From Chroococcidiopsis sp. CCMEE 29 (lineage in GTDB: Bacteria > Cyanobacteriota > Cyanobacteriia > Cyanobacteriales > Chroococcidiopsidaceae): 64,000 bases of DNA. The notes beneath the pieces are model-generated. The model was given only the letters and a program-made list of their open reading frames with translations. It searched no databases and was not told the origin of the DNA. The stretch lies in contig NZ_CP083761.1 in assembly GCF_023558375.1 (NCBI RefSeq), forward strand, positions 1,601,001 through 1,665,000. The letters run 5' to 3'. Below, piece by piece: positions 26,981 through 37,618 of the stretch (positions within the stretch are counted from its first letter, which is position 1; each line of letters begins with the position of its first letter). Both the position numbers and the translations under genes were made by a program.

Positions 26981-28333
26981 CTATACGCGAACTGTCAGAT
27001 TGGATAAATTTTGTTTGCTTACATTCACTTCCATAGGCTGGTCTACTAAAGCATAAATCTGCTTGCCTGTATCTGGAGGTAAAACTTGAAAAACTATTAC
27101 ATTATCAATCCAATCAAAAGGTACAGATGTATGGTTTTCTGCACCAGCTACTGTCAAATTGTAAGAACCACTTCTCAGAGGCAGCTTAAATTTGAACTGG
27201 ATAGTTAGGCTATCTCCCGGCTTTAGCTTTCCAATTAAGATATTCTCTGCAAATGTGGTACTGCCAATAATTTCATTACCATTCTTATCACATGTATAGA
27301 AACCAACAATGCAATCTTGAAGTGGCTCATACACCTTTAAATTTACTATTAATGTTACTTCCTCATTAAATCCGAAAATAGGAATCGCATTGCTGCATTC
27401 ACCGAATTGATTCAACAGCGTTACTTCCTCAATAATAGCCTTACGGTTTCCCCTCCGGCTTAGCTTACTCTTGTTTTTATCTTGCTGCTTTGATAAAACA
27501 TCAGCCTGTTGTAATCCCAAGGAATTATTTTGCTGTTCAATATCATTACTAGCTTGACTATAAGATTGCTTTTCCGACTCTACTTGTACTAGCCCTAATT
27601 CATGCTCCGTAACCATTTTCATGTACTCTATGATTACTGCATTAGGCAAACCAGAAGTATGAACTTTTCCTTCATGTAACATTACAGCTGAATTACACAA
27701 CGTCTTAATTGCACCTGAATCGTGGGAGACAAATAGCGTTGTAACCCCAGAATCCATCAAAGCTCGCATCCGTCGTATACAGCGATGCTGAAACACGACA
27801 TCGCCCACAGCCAGTGCTTCATCAACGATCAAAATTTCAGGAGCAACATTGACTGCTACTGCAAATCCTAAGCGGACAAACATCCCGCTTGAGTAGGTTT
27901 TAACAGGCTGCTCGATAAAATCACCAATATCTGCAAATCCGGCAATTTCGTCAAACTTGTCTTCAATTTCCTTATGGCTCAACCCCAACAACCGCCCGTT
28001 AAAAAACACATTTTGCCGCCCTGTAAACTCAGGATTGAATCCACTCCCAAGCTCCAGCAGTGCCGAAACCCGACCGTTTACCCTTACTTCTCCCGTAGTT
28101 GGGGTTAGGGTTCCAGCAATAATTTGCAGGAGTGTACTTTTCCCAGAACCATTCCTTCCCACAAATCCTAGCGTCTGTCCCTTTGGCACCTCCAGGTTGA
28201 TGTCTTGAAGTGCCCAAAATTCATCTGCCCTGCTCTTTCCTGGCAGCAAAATCTCCTTCAAACGATCCGCCGGGTGAGTATAGCGCTTAAAGCACTTTGA
28301 AACATTTTTTAGCGAAATTGCAATTTGACTCAT
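26981..28333 (-). CDS. wzt: ABC transporter ATP-binding protein for polysaccharide export (Wzt type)
   Basis: The 450-residue protein has a nucleotide-binding domain with GRNGSGKST at 59-67 (Walker A), YSSGMFVRLGFA (signature) and ILIVDEALAVGD (Walker B), followed by SHDSGAIKTLC. Residues beyond about 310 form a second beta-rich domain resembling the C-terminal carbohydrate-binding domain of Wzt proteins (IEEVTLLNQFGECSNAIPIF to the FDWIDNVIVFQV end), linked by a polar, serine- and glutamine-rich stretch. It would power export of a polyprenyl-linked glycan with the permease at 28397-29245. The C-terminal domain often determines which chain end is recognised. Confidence 0.9.
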   Translation of the reverse strand: MSQIAISLKNVSKCFKRYTHPADRLKEILLPGKSRADEFWALQDINLEVPKGQTLGFVGRNGSGKSTLLQIIAGTLTPTTGEVRVNGRVSALLELGSGFNPEFTGRQNVFFNGRLLGLSHKEIEDKFDEIAGFADIGDFIEQPVKTYSSGMFVRLGFAVAVNVAPEILIVDEALAVGDVVFQHRCIRRMRALMDSGVTTLFVSHDSGAIKTLCNSAVMLHEGKVHTSGLPNAVIIEYMKMVTEHELGLVQVESEKQSYSQASNDIEQQNNSLGLQQADVLSKQQDKNKSKLSRRGNRKAIIEEVTLLNQFGECSNAIPIFGFNEEVTLIVNLKVYEPLQDCIVGFYTCDKNGNEIIGSTTFAENILIGKLKPGDSLTIQFKFKLPLRSGSYNLTVAGAENHTSVPFDWIDNVIVFQVLPPDTGKQIYALVDQPMEVNVSKQNLSNLTVRV

Positions 28334-28396
28334 TGGATACTGCTATGAAAACGTCAACCTGTCTACTCCCGTCAGTACTATTTTGCTGATAAATTT

Positions 28397-29245
28397 TTAC
28401 AGTACATCTGCAAAAGCCAGACGTAACTTCTGGTAATACTTAAGACCCACATAAAACGTCACAATGGAAACCACTGAAGCAACTCCCCATTCTCCCCAAT
28501 GTTTCACTTCTCCTACTAACACTAGGTCACGATAGACTTCAGCTATCACTGCGAAGGGATTCAACCACAAGAGCCAAGTTCGCCATTGCTCTGGAATTGC
28601 AGATATAGGATAGACAATTGGTGTTAGATAAAACCATAGATTAGTCAAAATTCCTAATGTCTGAGTAACATCACGAAAAAATACAGTTGAACCGGCTACT
28701 AAGTAACCCAAGCCCATTGTTAATAGTAACTGTGGCAACCAGACTAGTGGCAAGAGCCACAAAGTAGTGTGAACCGTCTGTGCCGATATTCCTACTAACA
28801 AAATCAACAACATCAATCCTAAAGAACTTTCAATAAAGGCAGAAAAGATAGGTACCAAGGGTAACAAGGCTAGCGGAAATACTACTTTTTTTACCAAACT
28901 AGCCTGGCTAATCACTGACCCTGCTGCCTGGGTAAATCCACTTGTAAATGCAATCCAAGGAATTAAACCTGCAAACAGCCATAGACCAAAAGTCAAGTTA
29001 TTTTCTGGTAATCCTCTTAAGCTGAGCTTGACCTTTAAAATTACGGAGAAAACATAGGTAAATAGTAGTAGCGTTGATAACTGATTTACTAGGGGCCACA
29101 AATTGCCTAGAATTGATCCTTTATATCGAGCCTCTAAGTCTCGTTGCACCAATATTTTGAGTAAGTCCACTTTAGGCGGCAACTGTAAATTTGTGGGCAG
29201 CCAGTTAGTAAACCTTTTAGCCTTAGGACGAACAACTTCCTTCAT
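28397..29245 (-). CDS. wzm: ABC-2 type polysaccharide export permease (Wzm type)
   Basis: The 282-residue protein has a soluble N-terminus leading into DLEARYKGSILGNLWPLVNQL, the typical coupling segment of Wzm/KpsM permeases. About six membrane helices follow, with the conserved stretch VFFRDVTQTLGILTNLWFYLTPIVYP near residue 200. The ATP-binding partner lies 63 bp downstream in the same direction. The pair exports a completed or growing chain across the inner membrane. The ATG is at 29243-29245. Confidence 0.9.
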   Translation of the reverse strand: MKEVVRPKAKRFTNWLPTNLQLPPKVDLLKILVQRDLEARYKGSILGNLWPLVNQLSTLLLFTYVFSVILKVKLSLRGLPENNLTFGLWLFAGLIPWIAFTSGFTQAAGSVISQASLVKKVVFPLALLPLVPIFSAFIESSLGLMLLILLVGISAQTVHTTLWLLPLVWLPQLLLTMGLGYLVAGSTVFFRDVTQTLGILTNLWFYLTPIVYPISAIPEQWRTWLLWLNPFAVIAEVYRDLVLVGEVKHWGEWGVASVVSIVTFYVGLKYYQKLRLAFADVL

Positions 29246-29382
29246 CAGTTTCGGTAATTCTTACTTTTTTATATGCTTTATATCTTGCTTGTTTTCTAAT
29301 TCAGTATCAGCAGTTTTAGCATTTCCAAGACTACATCAAAATGCATTTTTTCTAGAGCTGCTAATCTACTCTTACAGATGTT

Positions 29383-30462
29383 CTAAGCTTTCCTGTCTTC
29401 ATAGTTGTGTTTGAGCCAGTTTCGGTATGCACGCGATCGCACCTGATCTATCCAAACAGAGTTACTAAGGTACCACTGAACAGTCTTGACTAAACCACTG
29501 TCAAAGTTTTCTCTTGGTTGCCAGTCCAAATCCCGGTTGATTTTACTGCAGTCAATTGCATACCGGCGATCATGACCCGGACGATCCTTTATGAAAGCAA
29601 TCAGAGATGAACGGCGCAAACCAGATTGAGGAACTAACTCGTCCAGAATGGCACAAATTTTCTCGACTACTGCTAAGTTAGTCTGTTCATTCTGTCCACC
29701 AATATTATAAGTCTCCCCAATCTGACCCTGTCTCAAAACAAGGTAAAGAGCATCACAGTGATCGGCTACATAAAGCCAATCTCTGACGTTTTGACCATCA
29801 CCGTATATCGGTAGAGGTTTACCATCTAAAGCATTGAGAATAGTCAGAGGAATCAGTTTCTCAGGAAATTGGCGAGGACCATAGTTGTTAGAGCAATTGG
29901 TTGTTAAAGTCGGCAAGCCATAGGTGTGATGATAGGCTCGCACCAAATGGTCAGCTCCTGCCTTGGACGCAGCATAGGGACTGTTGGGTGCGTAGGGGGT
30001 ATCTTCTCGGAATGGCGTATCAGTAGAGCTTAGTGAGCCGTATACTTCATCTGTGGAAACATGCAAAAAACGGAACTGCTTCTGTTTTTGTGATGACAGT
30101 TTTTGCCAATAAAGCCTACTTGCTTCCAGTAGCTGAAATGTTCCTACTATATTAGTCTGAATAAAATCTTGTGGGCTAAAGATTGAACGGTCAACATGGC
30201 TTTCAGCAGCAAAATTAATAATTGCATCCGGCTGGTAATGCTCTAGGAGATAACGTACTAACTCTGGGTTACCGATATCTCCTTGGACAAAGTAATAGTT
30301 TGGATCGCCTCGCAGTTCTGCTAAATTTTGTAGGTTGCTGGCATAAGTCAGCTTATCCAAATTAACTATATTAGCCCATTGTGTCTTTCTAGCTTGTAAA
30401 ACAAAATCAGCACCAATAAAGCCAGCGCCGCCTGTTACTAGTAAAGTTTGCATATCTTCCAT
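29383..30462 (-). CDS. rfbB: dTDP-glucose 4,6-dehydratase
   Basis: The 359-residue enzyme is a short-chain dehydrogenase/reductase that converts dTDP-glucose to dTDP-4-keto-6-deoxyglucose. [11 protein letters not shown] is the NAD-binding loop and [11 protein letters not shown] holds the catalytic Asp-Glu pair. [15 protein letters not shown] is the YxxxK motif, and [10 protein letters not shown] is the family C-terminal signature. Length is normal. Start codons at 30460-30462 and 30451-30453 (MQTLLVTGG) are both possible. It acts with rmlA and rmlC of this window; no rmlD is present. Confidence 0.93.
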   Translation of the reverse strand: MEDMQTLLVTGGAGFIGADFVLQARKTQWANIVNLDKLTYASNLQNLAELRGDPNYYFVQGDIGNPELVRYLLEHYQPDAIINFAAESHVDRSIFSPQDFIQTNIVGTFQLLEASRLYWQKLSSQKQKQFRFLHVSTDEVYGSLSSTDTPFREDTPYAPNSPYAASKAGADHLVRAYHHTYGLPTLTTNCSNNYGPRQFPEKLIPLTILNALDGKPLPIYGDGQNVRDWLYVADHCDALYLVLRQGQIGETYNIGGQNEQTNLAVVEKICAILDELVPQSGLRRSSLIAFIKDRPGHDRRYAIDCSKINRDLDWQPRENFDSGLVKTVQWYLSNSVWIDQVRSRAYRNWLKHNYEDRKA

Positions 30463-30520
30463 GTCTGCTTAATAGAAAGAAGTATGGTTTAGTTAGGTTG
30501 CAATCTTTTTCTTTAATGAG

Positions 30521-31573
30521 CTAGGAATATCTACCACCAGAAGCTTCAGACTTTCGTATACCTTGTTTTGGCTCGCCTGAACGGCTGGCAATTTCCGGGA
30601 AAACCTTATAAACTTGCTGCACCGCAACGTTGCTCTTTTTTAGAGCTATTTTAAATAACCAAAAAATTATTAACCGATGAGTTATTCTTTGATTGATTTT
30701 ACTCAAAATTCTGTAGATTTTTAGATTTCTGTTTAAGTTCCTGTTATAGCGGTGTAGTATAGTAGTTAACCACCAGTCAATTATTCTATTCAAAATTTCT
30801 TCCAAAAGATACTCTGGGATATCTATAGAATGTGAGATATAAGAGACAATTTGACAATATTCTGCTAGAAGTGTTCCATCTTTAAGAGAATCGTTCGTTA
30901 AAGAGTTTCTATGTTTTCGATAGTAATTAAGTGGCTGGGCAACAAATGCGATGTCAGAAATTAATAACATTTTTACCCACAGAATCCAGTCCCCAGTATA
31001 TTTCATGTTTTCATCAGCGCCCTCCACTTTTTCATACACTGACCGTCTGATCAAGACTGCACTTCCATTAGGGACTGTACACTTAAAAATTAGATATCGG
31101 CTACACTCATCCTTACCTTCGTTGACAAAGTCTTGCTTCCATCGTTGTTCATCTAAATCTGCTGTACGCTCTAGCATAGACGACAGAATGTTATCATTTT
31201 CGTCCACCTTCCAAGATTGACAATATGCTATCCCTACCTTCGGATATTTGTCTAGCCTCCCAACGAGTTCGGCTAATAGATGTTCATCGGCATAATCGTC
31301 AGATTCAGCAATCCAGACATACTCTCCTTTAGCCTCACGTATTCCCTTATTCCATTGCTTAAAGGGACTGCCACTGTTGATCTGGTTGTAAATTGTACGA
31401 ATGCGCTTGTCACCCGTAAACTTTGCAAATACTTCATGACTATTATCAGTTGAGGCGTCATCTAGGTAAATGACCTCAAAATCTTGGTAGGTTTGATTGA
31501 GTACACTTTGGATGCGTTTCTCTAAAAAGTGACTATGATTATAGTTCGGAATTATTACAGTAACTTTTGGCAC
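30521..31573 (-). CDS. Glycosyltransferase family 2
   Basis: The 350-residue protein has a GT2 domain at its N-terminus: VTVIIPNYNHSHFLEKRI, LDDASTD at 36-42, NSGSPFKQWNKGI and AESDDYAD, with WILWVKML for the acceptor region. The C-terminal 110 residues are basic and helical with a hydrophobic patch and no known domain. The start is GTG at 31571-31573, with AAAGGA upstream. It probably transfers a sugar to a membrane-bound acceptor. Confidence 0.8.
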   Translation of the reverse strand: MPKVTVIIPNYNHSHFLEKRIQSVLNQTYQDFEVIYLDDASTDNSHEVFAKFTGDKRIRTIYNQINSGSPFKQWNKGIREAKGEYVWIAESDDYADEHLLAELVGRLDKYPKVGIAYCQSWKVDENDNILSSMLERTADLDEQRWKQDFVNEGKDECSRYLIFKCTVPNGSAVLIRRSVYEKVEGADENMKYTGDWILWVKMLLISDIAFVAQPLNYYRKHRNSLTNDSLKDGTLLAEYCQIVSYISHSIDIPEYLLEEILNRIIDWWLTTILHRYNRNLNRNLKIYRILSKINQRITHRLIIFWLFKIALKKSNVAVQQVYKVFPEIASRSGEPKQGIRKSEASGGRYS

Positions 31574-31639
31574 TTCAATCGTCCTTTAAATTAAGTTGCT
31601 AACATATATACCACTTTGCCAGCGGCACACTAAACCTAT

Positions 31640-32428
31640 TCAAATCATCCGATTATTATGGCAAAAGAAACTCACAAATGCTCGTATGCTGCGATTAGAT
31701 AGACACCATTGTGTTACTCTGCCTCGAGCAAAGATATGTCGAAGTGGTCTATGCTTACTGAGAAACATAACAGTTCTCATCGGCGTTTTAATATAGCAAA
31801 AATTAAACTCACTATTCCATCTTTTCTGAAACATTGCTTGAATGTCCCAAAAAGCTTGGTTTAAATTGCCTTTACTTAGATGAGTAAGATGAAAATCGAT
31901 GACGTAACACGAATACCCCTTTAATGTTGCATTAAGACACAGGTCTGTTGCATAAAAATGGAAACCTGTCAGTTCTAGGGAGCATCCAATGTTAGCGGAA
32001 GACTTGACTACTAAGAAATTTTCATCAAGTGAGTGTACTCTCTGGGGAAAATCGCCAGTCCAGTTTGGTGTACAATTCGGGTCGGTTATTTTCAAGATAT
32101 ATTCATAGCTATTATTGTACCCTGCGTTACCCAAAACTGCCCATTTTGGGTCCAGTCTGTCTAACTCCTCTAGAAGTTCTACAAGTCGGCTAAACCCATG
32201 TCCCTGGTTCAGAAGGATATCTTGATGACAAAAGATGATGTAGGGTTCTATTGTAGTTGAATGAATAGCATTGAATGTGCTGTAGGGCTCGTAAATATTT
32301 TCTTCAGAGTTGTCAAAAAGTGAATATCGGCACCTAACTTCATCAAATCCTGCTTCAATAAATGACATTTTCATTTGTTCATACTGAGGCAACTTATTAG
32401 CTATGGTACAAATATGAAAGAGGCGCAT
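31640..32428 (-). CDS. StrF-like glycosyltransferase-family protein
   Basis: The 262-residue protein starts MRLFHICTIANKLPQYEQM and carries the block PYIIFCHQDILL, then KWAVLGNAG and the ATDLCLNATLKGYSCYVID segment. This layout is that of the StrF/Glyco_transf_like domain, a shortened GT-A fold whose HQD replaces the usual DxD. It is common in cyanobacterial and rhizobial surface-sugar loci, yet few members have been tested. A role as glycosyltransferase is likely from the fold and neighbours. Confidence 0.6.
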   Translation of the reverse strand: MRLFHICTIANKLPQYEQMKMSFIEAGFDEVRCRYSLFDNSEENIYEPYSTFNAIHSTTIEPYIIFCHQDILLNQGHGFSRLVELLEELDRLDPKWAVLGNAGYNNSYEYILKITDPNCTPNWTGDFPQRVHSLDENFLVVKSSANIGCSLELTGFHFYATDLCLNATLKGYSCYVIDFHLTHLSKGNLNQAFWDIQAMFQKRWNSEFNFCYIKTPMRTVMFLSKHRPLRHIFARGRVTQWCLSNRSIRAFVSFFCHNNRMI

Positions 32429-32452
32429 GTTTCTGTTTTAATTGGATCTGAT

Positions 32453-32525
32453 AAAATCTCTTTGTCCTCTTTTTAACCCGGTTGGGGGCTCGAAGAACGC
32501 GCAACCTTAAGCAGAATTGGTATCA
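32453..32525. repeat. Dispersed repeat, about 72 bp, inverted copy 1
   Basis: The reverse complement of this segment matches 40827-40898 with few differences (ATACCAATTCTGCTTAAGGT, a GTTTTTCGA/GTTCTTCGA core and the AACCGAGTTAAAAA region). It overlaps the last codons and stop of the STAND gene. The two copies enclose 8.3 kb holding the STAND gene, a cupin gene, an IS110, rmlC and rmlA. Confidence 0.75.
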
Positions 32526-35500
32526 ACAGCGCCTAGAGCCTTGAGAGTAGATTTTTGAGCATCAGTTAAACCTGTAACACTAGTAATATTCATCCCTTCA
32601 TAGGGTCTGTCAATTCTCAGTGTTTTCAGGCACCTACCCGTCTTTACATCCCAAAGCTTAGTGGTCTCATCCTGACTACTACTAGCTAAAATTTGACCAT
32701 CCGAACTAAAAGCAACAGTCCAGATACAACTAGCATGTCCGTGCAAGGTGTTGTAACACTCCCCAGTAGTGACATCCCACAGCTTTATCGTTCCGTCATC
32801 GCTACCACTGGCCAGGGTCTGACCTTGAGGACTAAAGGCGACCGTCCAAATGCAACTGGAGTTCGCTTGTAAGGTGTTGCAACACTCCCCAGTAGTGACA
32901 TCCCACAGCTTTACTGTTCCGTCATCGCTACCACTGACCAGGGTCTGACCTTGAGGACTGAAGGCAACCGACTGTACGCCACCCGTATGCCCCTGTAAGG
33001 TGTTGCAACATTCCCCAGTGGTGATATCCCATAGCTTCACCATTCCGTCATCGCTGCTGCTAGCCAGGGTCTGGCCTTGAGGACTGAAGGCAACACTCCA
33101 CACTTGACTCGTATGCCCCTCTAAGGTGTTGCAACATTCCCCAGTGGTGGTGTCCCATAACCTCACACTAGAGTCATGGCTGCCACTCGCTAGGGTCTGA
33201 CCACCTGGACTAAACGCCACTGACTGAACTCCGCCTGTGTGGCCGTGTAAGGTTTTGAGACGTTCACCTGTGCTGACCGACCAGAGCTTGAGTGTTCTGT
33301 CATGACTACCACTTGCTAGGGTCTGACCATCTGGACTAAAATCCACTGCCTGGACTCCACTGGTATGCCCCTGCAAGATTTTGAGACATTTCCCAGTGGT
33401 AGTGCTCCACAACCTCACACCGGAGTGATGACTACCACTGGCAAGTGTTTGAGCGTCTGGACTAAAAGCGAGTGAGGTTACCCAATTTTTATATCCTCTT
33501 AAAGTTCTGAGGCATTGACCAGTGCTCACCTCCCATAGCTTGACGCAGGGGTCATGACTGCCACTCGCTAGGGTCTGACCATCTGGACTAAACGCCACTG
33601 ACTGGACTGCGCCTGTGTGACCGTGTAAGGTCTTGAGACATTCACCTGTGCTCACCTCCCATAGCTTGACGCAGGGGTCATGACTGCCACTCGCTAGGGT
33701 CTGACCATCTGGACTAAACGCCACTGACTGGACTGCGCCTGTGTGACCGTGTAAGGTTTTGAGACATTCACCCGTGCTGAGCGACCATAACCTGACGCAG
33801 GAGTCATGACTGCCACTCGCTAGGGTCTGACCATCTGGACTAAACGCCACTGACTGGACTGCGCCTGTGTGACCGTGTAAGGTTTTGAGACATTCACCTG
33901 TGCTGGGTAACCAGAGCTTGAGTGTTCCATCATTATGACCACTCGCTAAAAGCTGGTTATCTGGACTAAAAGTGAGTGACGTTACCCAATTGAGATTTTC
34001 CTGTAAAGTGCTGAGGCATTCACCCGTGCTGACTGACCAGAGCTTGAGTGCCCCATCTTTACTGCCACTTGCCAGGGTTTGACTATCCCAACTAAAAACG
34101 ACTGACTCGACTCGGCTGGTGTGCCCCTGGAAGGTTTTCACACATTGACCAGTTGTGAGCTCACATAAACTGACAGTATGAGAACTACTACTGGCCAGGG
34201 TTTGACCATCCGGGCTCAAGGCGACTGCTTCGACCCAGTCGGTATCACTTTTACAGCTCAAAAGCTGTTTAACATTCGCCACTTGCCACAAATGAGTCTC
34301 ACCAGTCGTGTCAACTGCACTCAAAAATTGTCCATCTGGGCTAAATCCTACGGACAAAATACTGCCAAAACTTTTGCTAAAGACAGACTTAGCTAGATCG
34401 GCGTGAGCCAAATTGACCTGATGCAAATTTACTCCCTGGAGGTAAGCTTGCCAGACATTCAGATTAGAAAAGTCATAGCTACTTAAATCAGTCTGTAATT
34501 GACAAAGCAGATTGAGAATGTTTCCACTTGTATAGCCTGGTTGCAGAGGAGATCGCTCTTGTAGAGTTGATAAAATTAGCCGGAGCTGTCGTTCAACATT
34601 CCTTTGATTTTCAAAAATAGCGATCAGCTTATCTGTAACTGGTTTGAGGATGAGGCAGATTTGAGCGTCTCGAACGTAGTCTTTCGCCTGTGCCTTCAGC
34701 AGGCTATGGCTCCTGAAAAGTGATACTTGCTCAGTAGTAATCTCTTCACAAATCTGCTCGATCAAGCGGGCAGTGATGTACTCCATGACCACGGGTTGCT
34801 GGGTGAACAATCCCTTACTGCTCTCAATCAAGGAGCGGCGTCGCAGAGATTCTAATGCTTCTGCTAATTCTAGTGATTGGAGCTCTGGTACAACATCCTC
34901 TTTCAATACTTGGAGTGAAACTGGTTCCCGCTCAATCGCTAGCCAGTACATAATCTCTTTTTCCAGCTTTGACAAGCGGTCAAATTGTTGGTCTAAAACC
35001 TCTCTAATAGCACTGAAAACTGCTTTCCCTTGTTCTAAAAACTCGGAAATATTACCGTTAAATACGTCTTGAATGATTGTAGAAACTATCTTCAACGCTA
35101 GGGGATTGCCTCTATAGAGCTTAATTAGATTCCCACATTCCTCTTCTGCCCCAGAGAAACCTTTGTCTTGAAGGATTTGCTGTAATTCTGCCTCTTCCAA
35201 GCCCATTAATTGTAATGAGCGAACAGGTAGTTTCTCTCCTTCCTTTAATGCCAATTCTCTGGGTTTTTCCCGACTCGTCAGCACTAAACAACTTTGATGG
35301 TACGTTTCCCCTATTCGCCCTAGTAGCTGACTATACCCTTGATATTCTTCTTTGTAGTAACCAGCGCTATTGCCACTTTGTAGGAGCGATTCAGCATTAT
35401 CCAAAATCAGTAAACAGCGATGCTGACGTAAATAATCAAGCAGTTTTGATACTCTAGCATTGATTGTTTCTGGTAAATTCTTTTCCTCACCCTTGGATAG

Positions 35501-36097
35501 AAAGTGGAGTAGCTCCGCCAAGATATCTTCAACCGGTGGAGCATTACGCAGCGATCGCCAAATAACGTACTCAAATTCATCTTGAATCTGCTTGGCTAAC
35601 TTGACAGACAGAGCAGTTTTACCAATCCCTCCCATGCCTAGCAGCCCTACCAAGCGGCAGCGCTCATGCACGATCCATTGCCCCAGCGTCGCCAGTTCTG
35701 GTGTGCGTCCGTAGAAAATTGACACATCAACTGCTTCACCCCAGTCATGATGCGTATTGACGATTGTCGTTTCCCGATGCAGCTTAGAGGTGGTTGCCTC
35801 TAATCTTCTTTGGATGGCTGTGCGGAAATTCTTTTTACTGACCTTTTCCCCTAATGCCTCTGAAAGGATCTTCCATAGCCTAGGTCCGACATCTCGCTTT
35901 AAGTACTTATCACTGTAGCCTTCAATATCTGCAATCTCTTCATAGGTATAGCCTTGCCAAGCACCTTGAAGGATGATTTTTTGGATATCTGTTAAATGGA
36001 CTCCTTTCTTAGTAAATACTGCTTCATCTGCAATTTTTAATTCTGCATTTTTTAATGCTTCACCATTATCATCTAACTTGAAGTCTACCTCGACCAT
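32507..36097 (-). CDS. STAND NTPase with NB-ARC domain and 14 WD40 repeats
   Basis: The 1196-residue protein starts with a helical HTH-like domain ([28 protein letters not shown], about 35-65) of the kind called vMAP N-terminal in bacterial STAND proteins. The NB-ARC ATPase follows: [21 protein letters not shown] (Walker A, about 152-164), LLILDNAES (Walker B), LVLTSREKP and GNPLALKIV. From about residue 570 there are fourteen 42-residue WD40 repeats, enough for two seven-bladed propellers. Repeats 5-7 are almost identical ([20 protein letters not shown]). Such proteins sense ligands and oligomerise; many act in signalling or phage defence. A link to the polysaccharide genes is not shown. The ATG is at 36095-36097. 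Confidence 0.85.
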   Translation of the reverse strand: MVEVDFKLDDNGEALKNAELKIADEAVFTKKGVHLTDIQKIILQGAWQGYTYEEIADIEGYSDKYLKRDVGPRLWKILSEALGEKVSKKNFRTAIQRRLEATTSKLHRETTIVNTHHDWGEAVDVSIFYGRTPELATLGQWIVHERCRLVGLLGMGGIGKTALSVKLAKQIQDEFEYVIWRSLRNAPPVEDILAELLHFLSKGEEKNLPETINARVSKLLDYLRQHRCLLILDNAESLLQSGNSAGYYKEEYQGYSQLLGRIGETYHQSCLVLTSREKPRELALKEGEKLPVRSLQLMGLEEAELQQILQDKGFSGAEEECGNLIKLYRGNPLALKIVSTIIQDVFNGNISEFLEQGKAVFSAIREVLDQQFDRLSKLEKEIMYWLAIEREPVSLQVLKEDVVPELQSLELAEALESLRRRSLIESSKGLFTQQPVVMEYITARLIEQICEEITTEQVSLFRSHSLLKAQAKDYVRDAQICLILKPVTDKLIAIFENQRNVERQLRLILSTLQERSPLQPGYTSGNILNLLCQLQTDLSSYDFSNLNVWQAYLQGVNLHQVNLAHADLAKSVFSKSFGSILSVGFSPDGQFLSAVDTTGETHLWQVANVKQLLSCKSDTDWVEAVALSPDGQTLASSSSHTVSLCELTTGQCVKTFQGHTSRVESVVFSWDSQTLASGSKDGALKLWSVSTGECLSTLQENLNWVTSLTFSPDNQLLASGHNDGTLKLWLPSTGECLKTLHGHTGAVQSVAFSPDGQTLASGSHDSCVRLWSLSTGECLKTLHGHTGAVQSVAFSPDGQTLASGSHDPCVKLWEVSTGECLKTLHGHTGAVQSVAFSPDGQTLASGSHDPCVKLWEVSTGQCLRTLRGYKNWVTSLAFSPDAQTLASGSHHSGVRLWSTTTGKCLKILQGHTSGVQAVDFSPDGQTLASGSHDRTLKLWSVSTGERLKTLHGHTGGVQSVAFSPGGQTLASGSHDSSVRLWDTTTGECCNTLEGHTSQVWSVAFSPQGQTLASSSDDGMVKLWDITTGECCNTLQGHTGGVQSVAFSPQGQTLVSGSDDGTVKLWDVTTGECCNTLQANSSCIWTVAFSPQGQTLASGSDDGTIKLWDVTTGECYNTLHGHASCIWTVAFSSDGQILASSSQDETTKLWDVKTGRCLKTLRIDRPYEGMNITSVTGLTDAQKSTLKALGAVDTNSA

Positions 36098-36526
36098 TTT
36101 TTATATCCAAATTTCGATTTTTAAGATTTCAAGCACCTCTACCCTAGCCGCGACCTACACTTGCCAGGTGTAAAACCCCATGGGCGAAAAGTGTACAAGT
36201 GTTGGATGAAAATTTCTAACAAGTTGAAACTGATAAGTAGGTGGACATAAAAACTGAAAAGAGGCGGGCTAGAAGCCCACCCCACAATCCACTAATTTAG
36301 CCAGTGGGGTAGGCATCCTGCCTGCCCTTAGTCAGCGTCCTTTTTGTTCACGCTCACTGAAAGAGGACAAGGGGAAAGAATGTGAAAACCTCTTGTCCTC
36401 TTCTTCTGCCAAAACTTTGCCTTCCCGATAGCCCAAAACCCTACCCGTGGAGCGGTGGTTGTAAGCTTTTTTCTATCCTTAGATATGATTCAATTCATCT
36501 AAGGCAGAGTATCAAATAAAACAAGT

Positions 36527-36606
36527 CACATTTATCCTGTTTTCCAGGACTGCTAAAGTGCACTCTTTGGTGTCGTCTCTAACAGGCCAAGCGCATGTAA
36601 CGCTGG
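36527..36606. repeat. 80-bp dispersed intergenic repeat, copy 1
   Basis: It matches 49703-49782 in the same orientation over 80 bp with a handful of differences. The core CTTTGGTGTCGTCTCTAACA is identical. Both copies lie in long intergenic regions upstream of minus-strand genes. Confidence 0.8.
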
Positions 36607-36876
36607 ACAATCTAAACCCCTGATTGCAGGTTTGTCTATTTACGAGGGAGATTATGCTTAAAATCCCCTGCTTTTATTAGTATAATCACAGTATATTAAT
36701 ACTTGAATAGTAAAGTCTGTATAGTAAAACACATAATTATTAATTGCCGTTGATTTTTTTGAAGTAGATACTGTTTTCACTTAGACAGGCTACAAATCAA
36801 TACGCTGTAAATACCTGGCTATAGTTTTCCGATTTAAGCACTGCAAATTCATTGTATTTGTAGCCAAATAAATTGC

Positions 36877-36937
36877 ACCTGGCGACTGGAAGTCGCGGCT
36901 ACACAGACAAAACCCGCCAGCGCGGGTTTCAACCCCT
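36877..36937. repeat. Palindromic dispersed repeat (CGCGGCTACACA family), copy 1
   Basis: A first hairpin GCGACTGGAAGTCGC is followed by GGCTACACAGACAAA and a second hairpin CCCGCCAGCGCGGG. The same arrangement recurs at 42582-42634 and 49374-49428 with compensating changes in the stems, suggesting selection for structure or a MITE-like origin. Confidence 0.65.
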
Positions 36938-37201
36938 TGATTTTCTGTTAGTCAGCGTCGGCGGACTTGGCATGTATAGCCTCAAAATGGAATTCTGAGG
37001 GCAAGGTACTTGAAAGGTCGCTAAACTCTACCAAGGTAATTGCAGTGGTTCTCGAGGGTGATGCCAAGTTGGTTAGCGTTACATCGCAACCAGGTCAAAA
37101 CCCGCGATCGCATCTCAGCTATCAGGTCACTGCCTCGCATTTGGCTGCAGCCTGCCACACTCAGCAAATCAGCATGGGTGCCTAATTTCCCCAAGTTCCC
37201 A

Positions 37202-37618
37202 TCACTTATTGCGAGCGTAGTCGTCTTGAAATCGGATAATATCATCTTCTCCTAAGTATTCCCCATTTTGCACTTCAATCAAGATCAGGGGAATCATACC
37301 GGGGTTTTCTAAGCGATGAATTGTACATTGGGGCACATATGTAGACTGATTATTAGTTAGCATCACTTCTTTATCGCTGCAAATGACTTTAGCGGTACCA
37401 GAAACGACAATCCAGTGTTCGCTGCGATGGTGATGCATTTGTAGACTAAGACGGTGCCCAGGCTTCACTTCAATACGCTTGATTTTGTACCCTCTCGCTT
37501 CTTCTAAGACAGTGAAAGACCCCCAAGGACGCAGTTCAGTTGCAGCAATGCCTTTGGAAGTCAGATCTGTAGGTAGGGGTAGTGTGGGTTCCTGGGGAAA
37601 TTCTTGGACCTGAACCAT
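37202..37618 (-). CDS. Cupin protein, mannose-6-phosphate isomerase type II C-terminal domain
   Basis: The 138-residue single-domain protein aligns with the isomerase half of bifunctional GDP-mannose pyrophosphorylase/phosphomannose isomerases. RPWGSFTVLEE, KRIEVKPGHRLSLQMHHHRSEHW (metal-binding histidines and glutamate), VVSGTAKV and IHRLENPG are all present. It should interconvert fructose 6-phosphate and mannose 6-phosphate, feeding GDP-mannose synthesis, though stand-alone cupins can have other roles. A strong ribosome site (AAGGAGAAG) precedes the ATG at 37616-37618. Confidence 0.8.
   Translation of the reverse strand: MVQVQEFPQEPTLPLPTDLTSKGIAATELRPWGSFTVLEEARGYKIKRIEVKPGHRLSLQMHHHRSEHWIVVSGTAKVICSDKEVMLTNNQSTYVPQCTIHRLENPGMIPLILIEVQNGEYLGEDDIIRFQDDYARNK

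Larger units (their letters stand above)
36098..37201. other. 1.1-kb intergenic region with dispersed repeats
   Basis: No convincing gene is seen. It holds a hairpin-rich segment near 36250-36330 (GGCGGGCTAGAAGCCCACCC and a GTGGGGTAGG arm), an 80-bp repeat at 36527-36606 shared with 49703-49782, and a palindromic repeat at 36877-36937 related to 42582-42634 and 49374-49428. The rest is AT-rich and may contain the promoter of the STAND gene. Short open frames near 36967-37255 lack protein-like features. Confidence 0.6.

Noticed and set aside
33240-33930. Strong direct DNA repeats resembling a repeat array
   Set aside because: They are the coding units of the WD40 repeats (126-bp period, in frame) of the STAND protein; there are no spacers, so not CRISPR.
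34773-35457. Plus-strand open frames of 80-99 codons inside the STAND gene
   Set aside because: They are shadows of the intact minus-strand gene, whose domains are unmistakable.
36967-37255. Short open frames between the STAND gene and the cupin gene
   Set aside because: Frames on both strands overlap each other, have no ribosome site or protein-like composition, and one overlaps the cupin gene end.
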